A stretch of 64,000 nucleotides of DNA from Pseudocercospora fijiensis CIRAD86 (Eukaryota; Ascomycota; Dothideomycetes; Mycosphaerellales; Mycosphaerellaceae): the NCBI RefSeq assembly GCF_000340215.1, contig NW_006921542.1, positions 1,688,444 through 1,752,443 of the forward strand, given 5' to 3'. The notes below the pieces were generated by a model. That model made no database searches and was not told the DNA's origin. It saw nothing but the letters and a program-made list of their open reading frames with translations. How positions within the stretch are numbered: position 1 is the first letter of the stretch; each line of letters begins with the position of its first letter. Both the position numbers and the translations under genes were made by a program. Shown here one piece after another: positions 11,272 to 22,699 of the stretch.

Positions 11272-14200
11272 TTATAAGCTTTTAGTCTTCTTCTTGTTCT
11301 TTACACTAGTCTAATACTTATCTAACAACTTAGTTATATCTTTAAAAGAGTCTTTAGCTTCCTACGAGTCCTATTCAGGTAAATAGCCTTGCTATCTTAG
11401 CAGGTACTCCTTCTTACCTTGTCTAGTATAATGCTATAGGATACGTTCTATAGACCACAGCTCTTTACTATTAGCTAAGACTTCTTCTAACTTAGTAGGC
11501 GCTTTATCGCCTTCGCGCTAGTAGTATAGTTTAAGGAGGGAGATACAGAAGGTATTACAGATAGTGTAATAGGGTAGAAGCTATAACTAGTAGGCCTAGC
11601 TATTACCCTTCGGTTCTCGGATGCGAAATAGGCCAATGTATCTTAGTGCAAGTTTAGGCCTTGTTTTACTATTAGGCGATAGGTGTTTGCGGATACGGAG
11701 GTTCCTAGTACTAAGCATAACTATATCGCCTTGTTTAAAGGTTATTAGTGTGTAACGCTTATCGTAGTAGGCCTTTTAGTATTCTTAAGCCTTTGTTAAC
11801 TTCTTAGCTATCTTAGTATAGATTTCTCGCATCTTCTAGACACGTTCTATTGCCGCTAGTGTCTCTAGTACTTAACGCGCTTCCCTTTCCTTACGCTCGG
11901 CCTCGAGCGAGGTAAATGGATCTTATAGCAACGCGGCGTTTTAACCTATTATAGCTATATATAGTAAAACCTTAGTTAATAAGTATACACTATTGTTATA
12001 TACGAATTCTATAGGCTATAGGAGATTAACCTAATCCTTAGGATTCTCGTTAATATAGCTACGTAGGTACTACTATAGGGTAGCATTCTACCTCTCTATT
12101 TAACCGTTAGTCTATAGATAGAAGGCTATTAATAGCCGATACTTTAGTCTTAGCTATAGGTATATTTCGCTCTAATAGTGCGATGTGAATGTTGTACCCC
12201 TATCGGAGACTATCCTCTTAGGGGTTCCCTAATAGGTATAGAAGATGTTAGTCTATAGCGCCTCTACTATATTAATAGCAGTCTAATCCTTACGCGCCGG
12301 GATATATCGAGCGCCTTTAGTAAATCGATCTACTACAATAAGGATAGCATTATATACGTCCTTGCTGCCCCTACGCCTAGTAGGTAGAAGGCCTATAATA
12401 AAGTCTATTGTTAGCTTAGCAAATAGCTTCTTTAGAACAGGGAGCGAGGACAACTCGCCGAACGGCAAGTGCTTCGGTGCTTTAACTCGCTAGTATACTA
12501 TATAGGTCTATATATACTCCTTTATATACCGCTTACTATTTGGCTAGTAGTATATGCGCAATAGTAACTCGTGCGACCTCTCTATACTATAGTAACTAGC
12601 GAGCTTACTATTATAGTGCCTCTTTAAAAGCTCTTGTCTAATCGATTGTTTAGCGGGGATATAGTATCTGCCCTTAAACTTTAAGTAACCTTTGTCGTCG
12701 ATCGACTAATTATTATTACTCTTGCTAGATCGAGTCGCCCGCCTACTTACAAGCTTATTAATGCGCTTAATAGCAAAGGCGTCCCTCTACTAAGTATGTA
12801 ATAGCTTATCTATAAACGATTAACTATCCCTATTTGTAAGGTTATTTAATAGTACCCGTACTATCGAACGAGGTACGTATTATATATATCTAATAGTACT
12901 AGTAGCCGGAACTATTATAACCTCTTCTATAGTGCTATCGCTATATAGGCTATTACTATAGATAGCAATGTCTTTAATCGAGTTATTATAGCTCGAGCGA
13001 TCTACGTCCTTTCTAACGCGTACTAGAAGAACGACAACTCCGCTATAGTATTTGTTGCCGCTACGGGGTCCGGAAGTCCGCTTATCCTACGCTTACTTAT
13101 TAACAATACAGGCTATAGCAATCTTATACTATAGGGTTAGAAACAAAGAATTAATGTGTTAGGTCTCGCTATCGTAATTAGGTCGCCTCGATAGGCTATT
13201 AGTAGGGTTACTTACGCCTAGCCGATATAATATATTAAAATTAAACCCGGCGAGGTAGACGGCCTATCTAGCCTATCGACCTATAACCCTAGTAACCTTA
13301 GTAATGCTACGGAGGTTATTATAGTCTGTATAGACCTAAATTGTATACTAAGCACTATCGAGATAGTAGCGCTAATGCTTAAAGGCTTCTACGATTGCTA
13401 AGAGCTCTTACTCGTAGGTCTTATATCGACGTTCTATATCGATTATCTTTCGTAAAAAGAAGGCAATCGGGTGCTAGTAATAGTTATTATCTGATTGCTG
13501 TAATATAATAGCCGATATAGCGAACTGTAAAGCGTTAGTCTCAATTCGGATCTACTTACTTAGTACGAAATAGTATAATAGGGGCACTTTAGTAAAGCGT
13601 TGCTTTAGACCGTTAAAAGCGGCTTGTATTTTGTTAGTCTATTTGAACTCTCTAGACGGGTTAGCCTTAGTTTTAGTAAGCTCAGTTAGGGGTATTATAT
13701 GCCGTAAATAGCCCTTAATAAAGCGGCGGTAGAAATTAGCGAAGCCGAGGAACGATTAAAGTTCCTTAATAGACGTAGGAATAGGCTATTTAGTAATAGT
13801 TTTAATCCGATTAGGATTAGCCTTAATACCCTTAGTTAATACGAGGAAGCTAAGGAATAATACCTCTTTAGTAGCAAAGGTGCATTTAGAAGGTTTGCAA
13901 TATAGGCTATAGGCTCGTAGGCGGTCGAGGACCTTACGTACTACGGCCTAGTATTCTACAATATTAGGTAAATGTGTATAAACTAGGATGTTATCTAGGT
14001 AAACTATACAGAGATAGTCTAATAGGCCTAAAAGGGCTCGATTGATATAGGACTAGAATGTTGTAGGGGTATTAGCTAGCCCGAATAGTATAACTAAGTA
14101 CTCGAAATAGCTATAGCGAGTGCGGAAGGCTATCTTCTATTTATCGCCCTTACGAATACAGATACGGTAATAGGCGTCCTTAATGTCTAATATAGTATAG

Positions 14201-15290
14201 TAGTAGGCACTAGAAAGGCGATCGAGGGTCTTATTAATAAGCGGAAGTAGACAGCGGTCTTTAATAGTAACAGTATTAAGTCTATAGTAATTAACGTATA
14301 ACCGTAGGCTACTATCCTTCTTTAGAACAAACAGGATTAGTATACTAGCAGGGCTGTTACTATACCGAATGCGACTATTAGCTAGGTTTTCCTCTAGGTA
14401 CTTACGTAGTATAGCAAGCTCTCGCTTACTAAGGTTGTAGAGGGGGCTAAAAGGAACCTCCTTGCCCTCTATAATATTAATCTTATAATCCGTCTCTTTA
14501 AATATAGGCAATGTCGATACTAAGTAATGTTTAAATACATTAATATAGGTCTCTTAAATAGGTTCTAGTATACGCCTAAGTTGTTTAGGATCTATACTAT
14601 TAGGGGGCACTAGTTTATCGTTATTACTACCGAGTAGGTCGGTAGTCGGATTAGCTAAGGCAGGTATTAGGTTGCTAATAAACAGGACCCTAATATTATT
14701 AGGACACTCGCTAATATTAATGTGTTTAATATCCTCTTTCCTAGCGATTCTAAATCGCTACTTCTAGAGGCCTAGGTCTATAGCTATAGCGTAGTACTTA
14801 AGAACAGGGTTGCTAATAACAATAGTAGCTCCCCTATATAGGTTGTCTATATCTACTACGTAGGCAGTGAAGTCTAGTAGGCGTTTATTTCCGAGGTCGT
14901 CCTTTAGAGCTATAGGAATATAGTAGGCCCTATAGGTTAAGTGCCGAGCGTTATTAAACTAAGCAAGGGTTAGTAGGTTAGTCTTCGGCAGTTGTCGAAG
15001 GTCTAATTACTTAGCTAGGCGATAGCTAATAAGGGCACTAACTGAATTTCCTAGATCTAGTATAACCTTAGTTTAATAGGTAGTGCCCTTCGTGTCCTAT
15101 ATAAGGTAGGAGCGTATTATAGCTAGTATAATGTCGATAGTCTTACGCCGTACGAGGCTAACAGTTAGTGCGGCGCTTACTCTTTTTTCGAAGGTTAGCC
15201 TATAGGGGTAGCGTTAGCCGCTAAGAGGTGCTTTCGGTGTTTAGCGGAAGTACGGTTAATTCGGGCCTAGTCCTTAGGTTTGTCGCATTA
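11272..15290 (-). pseudogene. Gypsy pol: protease, RT, RNase H, integrase, chromodomain
   Basis: The polyprotein copies element RNA into DNA and inserts it. All recognised parts share one minus-strand frame. RT: the open stretch 14137-14511 contains LKKDSSLRLYVNYYRLN and LDIKDAYYRI (family KKDGSLRLCVDYRxLN and LDLRDAYHRI); the YxDD box reads YLDN near 13990, with the second Asp changed to Asn. Integrase: 12283-12468 contains LTIDFIIGLLP and DAILIVVDRFTKGARYIP-like sequence (family MDFIxGLP, VVDRFSK). Chromodomain: GKKEYLLR, a TAG at the Trp/Gln position, then QGYLPE near 11370-11418. A TAA at 11272-11274 ends the frame. Several TAG/TAA at Gln or Trp positions and the lost YxDD Asp show the copy is dead. 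The protease start was not resolved. Confidence 0.88.
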
Positions 15291-16620
15291 GCCTAGTAGA
15301 TAGCTAGTGCTGTTACAATTAAAGCACTTCAACCCGGTTAGTAGACTGCCGTAGCTGTTATTGCTATTGTTAGCCGAGCGGTTAGTATTATAGGGATACG
15401 AGCCCCTTCCGCGGCCCCTATTACAGCCTCCTCTATATAGCCGCCGGCTACGGCCTCTTCTACGATCGTTACTGTTCCTATTATTAGCATTATTGTCCTA
15501 ATAGGAACCTTAGTTTCCTCCGCGGCTACTACGGTTGCTACGGTTAGTACTAGCTAGTCGGATCCTTAATTCTAGTCGTTACTAAAGCTAGATAGCTCGT
15601 TTAGCTGTTTCTACCTTAACTATAAATTGAATACGTATTAGGTTAGCCTATTCGAATACACGACGGCAGTCCAATTCGAGAATAAGCTCCTACCTAAGCT
15701 TAGGGCGTATTTCCGAGATCTATATAGAATTAGTCTTAGGCGGAAGGTCGTCTTTAAGGGTTTTTAAATAGGCTTTAAATAAGCGAGCCGATTAATTAGT
15801 CTTCTATTTAGCTCGAAGATATAGGTCCTAAGTATATTGTTGCCTTAGTATAGGGTTTCTAAGGGTGTCTAGCATAATAGTTTTATAGGTTTGCTACCGA
15901 ATAGTAGTCTAGTTATTAAGGGAGTCGAAATGGTTATCCTATATACGCTTAGGGTCGCTATTAATATACTATGTAGCGTATGCGACTAAGGAATAGTCGT
16001 CTAGTAGCGCTCTTAGTGCATTACGCTAGTTGAGTTTACAGTTACGAATATAGTCGTTGTACTGCTTTCGACTAGAGCTATTAAACACGGTATAGTCCTT
16101 AAGTTTAGCATCCTTCTTTTAAATAGGTAGTAAAGAAGGTCCCGCTATTAGTTTTGCTATCGGGGCTTCCTAAAGGCGACGGAGCTCGAGGAGATTATCC
16201 TTTAGCTATTGTTCTTAACGTAGGGCAGTAAGCCTGTTTTAAGTAGCTTCTTAAAGTCTCCCTAATAGTTAAGGGCTAAAGGCTAGTTAGCTATATCGAC
16301 GGTTAAAAATATTACTAAGAATGTCGTTAATAGGCAACTCTAGGTCGTTACCTAGAATTATAGGTTCTTCGGTAGGCCTAGTAGTAGGCTCCTTAGTAGG
16401 AGGCACTTTAGTAGGTGCTCTAGTAGGCACTTTAGTAGGCACTTTAGCAGGCACTGTGCTACTAGCATTGTCGTTACTAGCGCTGCTAGCAGCGCCGCGA
16501 TTGTTGTTTCGTAATAAGCCGGCTATTATAATAAGGGGTAGTACTAATAATATATTATTAGCCCCTAAGATGCGGATGTAGCGGAGTTAGTAGATATCGG
16601 TCTAGTATGCTTAACTTAGT
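15290..16620 (-). pseudogene. Gypsy gag with CCHC zinc knuckle
   Basis: Gag forms the retroelement particle and binds its RNA. On the minus strand the N-terminal third has a Pro/Thr-rich repeat (VPTKVPTRAPTKVP), followed by a capsid-like stretch (DAKLKDYTVFNSSSRKQYND), an Arg/Gly/Asn-rich segment typical of nucleocapsids, and a knuckle CFNCNSTSYLLGQC, in which the family His is Tyr through RIP. The stops are at Gln codons. The open plus-strand frame at 16321-16581 is the antisense of the Pro/Thr repeat. The start codon is not resolved. Confidence 0.78.
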
Positions 16621-16801
16621 ATAATAGGCCGTATAGAAGGCCTTGCTTAATAATTAGTACGGTTGGTTCGATAGAATAGTATGTATAGGTCCCGTTCTTT
16701 AGGCGCAATATAGTTAGATTAGTCTTATTCGTAGCTACACCGCTAAAAGCTTAAAATAAGAACTATCTAGCTGCTGCCCTTAAAGGGTAGATCGAATACT
16801 G

Positions 16802-16999
16802 TATAAGAAGGGTTATGTTAGCAGGTAGATAGGGTAGTAGTGAATTAGTATAGTATTCGATAGAGATCTAAGAGGAGAGGGAGGAAGGCAGGCTAGTTAG
16901 CCTAACGCTAAGCGCTAAGCCCTGCCTAAGGCATTAAGACCCTAGCTTTACTCGAGCCTAGTTATATGCTAATTACGTGTAACCTCTTTAGTCCTGACA
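16802..16999 (-). repeat. 5' LTR of the minus-strand gypsy
   Basis: It pairs with 9855-10052 and carries a less mutated terminus TGTCAGGACT. The bases next to it on the internal side (minus strand CAGTATTCGATCTACCC) should hold the primer-binding site; I could not assign the tRNA. Confidence 0.93.
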
Positions 17000-17072
17000 T
17001 TTTCTAGGGCAGGTTTTACAGATTACCTCCTCCTACTACCGTATATTATATAGCAAATTATTAATAGTATAA

Positions 17073-17143
17073 TGCTAACTGTTTTGCCGCCTAGTAAACT
17101 GCCGGGCTATTGTCTATTTTCCTAGCCGGTAAAACGGTTAGCA
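17073..17143. repeat. CTAG-centred palindrome, copy C
   Basis: TGCTAACTGTTTTGCC at the left and its near reverse complement GGTAAAACGGTTAGCA at the right bound a 71-base sequence holding two smaller palindromes. It keeps TG and CA at its ends, so it shows the least mutated form of the family. Confidence 0.7.
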
Positions 17144-17299
17144 CTCTTATATAGTCGTATTTATTATCCTATAGTTTAACGGGTTAGGGAAATACGAGGC
17201 GGTCTATATTACTTAACTACTATATCTACTTAGAGTATAGTAGTATATATATATCGAATGTATTACGTATAATATACTTAGTATAGGCTTATATATACT

Positions 17300-18481
17300 C
17301 GAGCCTATCGATATATTATAGTTACTCCGCCTAGAATAGATCTATTATCTCTAATATTTTCGAGATACCGCCCTACGTAGCCTCGAGCTATACGGCTACT
17401 CCGATACGTATACTATCTCGTATTCTCTAGCCTTCCTCTTATACTATACTTACTATTCGATTAGCGTTAGATATCCCGTCTAATAATAAAGATATATACT
17501 CGTCGCGAATATAGTCGATTAAATCTTTATCTCTAAACTTAAGTTCTAGGACCTCCTTTACCTCCCCTAATACTTTATCGAAGTTAGCTATACTTTATAC
17601 GTCTAGTAGCTTACGGCATGCCGCCTCTAGAACCGGAATTACCTTAACGGTAAGATCTACTAAATCCTATTATATAGGTAGCCCTACTACTCGGCGTAGT
17701 AATCGGATACTGTTTACTATTAATAAGTAGTCTAGGTACTATTTCGCCTAGTATAGGATCGCGTTAGGAAAGTACTCCTACTATACGCTTTTAATTAATA
17801 TTATCGTCGTCGTATAGAGTATTAATAGCAAATCGTCTAGATACGTATCTAGTAGTATTAACCTTATATATTACGCGGCTAGACAATACCTATTTACGGT
17901 CGGGTAGTCTATTCGTATTACCGCTATCGTAACTACTATCCTATCGACGACAAAGCCTACTAGATATATATAGTACCTACTACTATCCGGTTTTACGAAT
18001 ATGTTATCTATAATTAACGTCCTATCGCCCTTAGTATATAGCTTTAAAAGCTCGGGATAGGCGACGACTAGGCACTTAAACCTATCCTTTACCGTATCTA
18101 GCTATATATAAAAGCCTGTATATCTTAGTACATTTAGTTCTATGCCCGCGGTCGAATAGTCTAGCTGTTTGATTTTCTTTATCTCTAGTAGCTACGAGAT
18201 ATCCTCGATAACCTTATCCGCTTATTTTTTATTTAACCCTACGTACCGATATACTAACCTAGCTACTACTTTATATACTTCTATTAAACGACTCCGGGTA
18301 TATATTATTATAAACTATATCCTAATTCGCTAGTACGCCTCCCGCGTACTATACTACTCTATATCTACTCGGTCGCTCTCGCCGTAGTTATAACGCGTAT
18401 TAGATTAGTCTATTATCTACTTGCCCGTAATCTATTTGTATCTCCCCTCGGCCCCTATTATCTCTATAATCCCTCGCTATA
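17300..18481 (-). pseudogene. Unrecognised coding remnant
   Basis: The minus strand is protein-like when RIP stops are ignored. From about 18210 downwards it gives ADKVIEDISQLLEIKKIKQL, then KDRFKCLVVAYPELLKLYTK and IDNIFVKPDSSRYYIYLVGF. A second frame at 17.3-17.65 kb gives EVLELKFRDKDLIDYIRDEY, so there is a frame change or an intron between them. I do not recognise a family. It is interrupted at its upstream side by the 5' LTR of E1. Confidence 0.4.
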
Positions 18482-18486
18482 GATAT

Positions 18487-18765
18487 TATTAGCTAGTAAC
18501 CGGCCCTATACCTATAGGCTAGTTTTAAGCCTATATAAGAGGCCTCCTTCTATAGAGTAGATAGATTATCAACCTCGTATAGCATATTGTTTATATTACA
18601 CTTCTATAATGCCTATATTGTAGGGCTCTAGTTATTAGCCTAAGCGATAGTCTCGTTATCCTATCTTACTAAATATAGCTGCCTATATTGCTATAGGTTA
18701 TATTACCCTCGGTAGCCTATACTATTGCTATAAGTAGTAGTAGTAGTATTAGTTTCCGTCCTTTA
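18487..18765 (+). repeat. 5' LTR of E1
   Basis: It matches 30485-30763 with a handful of differences, all C/T or G/A, so LTR divergence here reflects RIP and not age. It contains a run of TAG triplets near its 3' end. Confidence 0.95.
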
Positions 18766-19583
18766 TTAGAGCCGAAAGTAGGGCTATCTCTTTATATCTA
18801 ATAGGTTCGGGTATATTAAAGGTAGTCTCTAGGCACGAATAGCTATAACCGAAGCGAGGGTACGATAAGAGCCTACGATACGGACGATACTAAAGTATCT
18901 TAAGGGGCCGTTACGACAAGTAGAGAAACCTCTTAACGAGGGCATCGCTTTAACCCCGAAAAGCTATAAACCCTTAGGACTGTTATAGCTTAGGGCCTAG
19001 TCTATAACTATAGCTAGCTTCTAAGGACTCGGCTCCGGGTCGAAGACCTATTTAGTACCGCTTACTCGAGATAAGCTACCGCCCGCCTAAGGAGGAGATA
19101 GATTAATTACCTATCGGCCTTGCTTAGTTTGCTAAGACTATCTATACGATAGCAATTTCTAGATTATAGGTCGGATGCCTAGGCAGTTCCCCTATTAACT
19201 AGGTAGACTGTTTCGGGATTCGCTACCTCGTTCGGATAGTATTTAGCCTTCTACTAGAAAAAGAAGGTCCCCGCCCCCCCGCCTAGCTAAAGGAGATAAC
19301 GATAGTTAGTAAAGTGGCTAGTTTCTAGGATCTAGGTATAAATAGAGATTGCAGTTCCTTCCTCCGAGCGGCTTTTGTCTAAATTTACTAAATTAAAGCT
19401 CCTAGGGGTGTCTAGGCGACCCCTAGGAGGCTAAACTCTAATACTACCCTAGGGGTAATATTAGAAGAAAATAGCCTAGTACACTATTTTCTCGTATAGC
19501 AACATCGAAACAAACTAAACCTATAATATATACTAAAAACACTTTTCTATAGCATTTTATTTTAACTACTTTATAACAATCGA
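18766..19583 (+). other. Leader of E1 with the first palindrome
   Basis: The sequence right after the LTR (TTAGAGCCGAAAGTAGGG) is the expected place for a primer-binding site. No coding frame is evident. TAATACTACCCTAGGGGTAA at about 19439-19463 is the first of the palindromes that recur at each ORF boundary. Confidence 0.6.
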
Positions 19584-22583
19584 ATAAGCTCTAGCGAAAG
19601 CGAGTATTACGAATTAGCGGAATCTTCGGAATCTAATAACCTACTAGACCCTATTAACGAAGAAATCAGGCGACGACTAGTTGTTATAAGCGCTATCGAA
19701 CTAGGGGCTATCGAGCCTTCTACGCCCGAGGCTCTCTATAATATCGTTATAAAGATAATTTAAGGGCAAACTAACCTTCTCCGTTAGAATAGGCGTCGCC
19801 CGCTAGAGCTAGGAAGTAGTAGGAACCCTTTATTCGAAGGGTAGAACGCTACGGCGCACGTAGAACGCTTTAAGGACAACTTAGCCGAGTACAGACTCGA
19901 AGAGGAGTCGGACTAGTACAAGGTCCGGTCCCTTACGAGGACTACTATTACTAAGCTTTACCGAACCCTTAGAACCCTAGTTAGCTACCTAGAAAAGGAC
20001 GACAAGTCTAATACCGACTAGGAGGTCTTTAAGTAGGCCTTTATAAGGGAGTATCGGGATCGCGATAGCCGTCGTATTAAAGGCAGTCGTACGTAGCTTA
20101 AGAACCTCTATATAGAGAGGCGTACCGAAGATAACGACCTAAAGGAGTACGTCCGCGAGTTTGTTAAGTTAGCGGACGGCATTGACTAGTAGGACCTCGA
20201 GAATTCTTAGAGAACGAGGCTACTCCTTAAAGGGTTACTATAGTCTACGGCTAAGCGTATCTTCCGTCGCTATAAGCTTAGCGAAGCTAATCCCGAGACC
20301 TTTAGGAAGTATAAAGAGGTCCTAGAGGCTATTAAGGACGATATTAATAGCTCCGCTAACGTAAAGAAGTTTATTTATAGCGAGGACCGGAATAACCTAG
20401 CCTAGGTAAGGAACGATACCTCGGGAACTAGAGGGCCTAAGTTTCTTCCTAAATCGCAAAGTAGTCCTAGTACCGTAACTCCTACTATTACTAAGCACTC
20501 TTAGGACGTTGCGGACTTAGCTAAATCCCTAGCCTAGCTCAACCTTAATACGAAAGCACTATAGCGAGTTAGGGAGGTCCTTAATACTAGTATACTAAAG
20601 GATGTGCTACTAGTCTACTAGGTCTCCGATCCTAACTACCCTAAGGCCCCTTTAGTTAACGTCTACGCTATACGGAAGATCTATTCTAACTTAGATAGTA
20701 AGTGCTAGATATACGGCGGTTTCAAACATATTTAATTAGACTACCCTATCTAGAAGGAGCTTCTTAAGAGGAAGCTCGTTATATAAGTAAATAGTCGGTT
20801 CTACTATACCGATACTAGCGATAAGATTAACTTCGAGTAGGATCGTAGAGCTCCGAAGCTGCCTTAACTTAGGAGTCTTCTAAAGAAGAAGTATAGTAGC
20901 AAGATCGAGTTTAAGGACACTAGGAATAGTACCCTCGCCGCTATTACTAAACGAGAAACTTAGAAGGTTAGGGCAAAACAGGTTAAGGAGCGGAGTAGTA
21001 ATAGTACTACTAAGCCTATTAAAGTCAACTTTGTATCTTAGGACCCGGACGCAGTTACTAATGTTTACGCGGTTACTAAGAATAGTATAGATGTCTACGC
21101 TACTATAAGGTCCTAAACCTAGTCCTAGGGCAAGGGTAAGAGCCCGTAGAACCCTATCCGCCTTAGTGCGGCAGCCCCTACTAGGATACTTAAGAAGTAG
21201 GCAGCTAACAAGGCTAAGAAACAGCGAGAATTAGTCGCTAAGACTAAAACACTCTAGATAGCTAAAGACCGTACAACCCGAGCTAGTATAGCTACTCCGG
21301 AGGTACTAGAAACTCTAGATATCGATATAGAGGATGCTGCTACCGACCTTAGTAGTACCCTAGGCCTAGCTAACCCGCCGGCCTATAAACGAAAGTTAGC
21401 CGACCTAAAGAGCTTTCGCTTTAATAGGTATATAAAGAAGTATAGTGCCGGGCCTACTAACTTATACGATACAAAGGCAAATGCTCTCTTCTAGGCTTTA
21501 TAGTTCCTAGACCTTAAGTCTAACGTGTCTATAGGGGAGCTTCTAGTATACGGCTTGCCTACTAACCTATTCTAGAGCCGGATTCCTAACGATGCTACCT
21601 TTATAAAAGACCTTGTAGCCCTCCGACGTAAATAGGGGCGAGAGGACTATATCGACGTCTCTTCCCTATAGTTCCTTCCTAAATTTTTAGGGGCCTAGGA
21701 GTTAGTAGAAGGCGAATTAGTAACCTACGAGAGCTAGGAGACTATCGATAATACTAACGAAGAGGGGATTAAGGAGATAGGCCGAGGGGATAATAATAAT
21801 ACCGACCCTGCGTCGGTTTTAGTTTCTATTAAGGCTGTCCGATTTACTAGCTAATAAATCGGTCGAGTAGGACCTCCTCGACCTAAGGAACTTTACTCTA
21901 TCCCTAATAATATAGACCTTTCCGTAGTTACCCGTTCCTTTACCGTCGTTCCCGCTATCTATATTTAAGTTACTATCGGAAGCTATAGTTAGCAGTTACT
22001 AGCAATGCTTAATAATAGTTTAGAGTCACTTATTATAAGTAAGCGCTAGGCTAAACAGCTCCGACTACTAATAAACAGAGATATTTCCCTTAGTATATAG
22101 GGAGTAAATAGGGAGGTTACGCTAGTAGGTACCTACTATAATATTATAGTAGACGCTTTCGGCATATGCTTTTCCTTTACCTTCTAGATTGCCGCTAACC
22201 CGAACACGCTAATTATTCTAGGTCGACTATAGTCTCGTATAACCCGGGGTGTCTAGCGTAACTGCGACGATAGCTCCTAGGAAGGAACTATCGCTAACTA
22301 GAAGGGCAACCGAGTCGTATTTACTAGTTATATCGGAAACACTAGCTACAAGTCCTACGAGGATATCCTTGCTACTTCTAAGCGCTCTTCGGGAAACGCT
22401 ATAGCGCGGTTATAAGACCGGCAATCTGCGCTATAAGTTAATATAGCTTAAATAGGTTATATCTAGAGGTGCGCCGCTCTATACGATAAGGCTAGTTTCT
22501 AGGCTCTATACTAAGGAGACGAATACTCGAAGCGATAGCGAGTATAATAGTGTAACGACTACCTAGTATACGAATCTCGGTAA
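19584..22583 (+). pseudogene. E1 gag-pro
   Basis: The frame runs 3,000 bases from ATA (for ATG) followed by SSSESEYYELAES to a double TAA at 22581-22586 that is conserved in E3. A gag capsid-like region (for example KLYRTLRTLVSYLEKDDKSN and RFVKLADGI-like sequence) is followed by a zinc knuckle near 20703-20750 reading CQIYGGFKHIQLDY, where two family Cys are Tyr through RIP. The C-terminal third resembles a retropepsin: IYIQVTIGSYSQQLLAMLNN near 21950-22010, where the catalytic DSG triad would sit, reads NNS. Gag builds the particle and the protease cleaves the polyproteins. Its frame (codon starts divisible by 3) differs from that of pol. Dozens of stops lie at Gln codons. Confidence 0.85.
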
Positions 22584-22660
22584 TAATGCTATCGTAGGTA
22601 TCGCTACCGGAAGCGGATCTACCCGAGCCCGAATTCGAACTAACTAATTAGAGCGCCGAT

Positions 22661-22687
22661 CTAATGCTACCCCGGGGGTGTTATTAG
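22661..22687. repeat. Palindrome between gag-pro and pol of E1
   Basis: CTAATGCTACCCCGGGGGTG continues to TTATTAG, a near-perfect inverted repeat around CCCCGGGG. It lies 78 bases after the gag-pro stop and just before the pol frame becomes protein-like. E3 has the same arrangement at 44569-44596. Confidence 0.75.
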
Positions 22688-22699
22688 GAATCTAACGTT

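Larger units (their letters stand above)
9850..17004 (-). mobile_element. Complete Ty3/gypsy retrotransposon, minus strand, with TTTTC target duplication
   Basis: Two 198-bp direct LTRs (9855-10052 and 16802-16999) are flanked by a perfect 5-bp duplication TTTTC (9850-9854 and 17000-17004). On the minus strand each LTR starts TGTCAGGACTAAAGAGG (TGTTAGG in the 3' copy) and ends CTTATA, a RIPped CA terminus. Internal order on the minus strand is gag with a zinc knuckle, protease, RT, RNase H, integrase, chromodomain. That order and the C-terminal chromodomain place it among chromoviruses. It keeps more CA/TG than the DNA it interrupts, so it is a later insertion, and its target duplication is still readable. 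Confidence 0.95.

Noticed and set aside
16321..16581. Open plus-strand frame, Val/Leu/Gly-rich
   Set aside because: It is the antisense of the Pro/Thr repeat (VPTKVPTRAP) of the gag on the minus strand.
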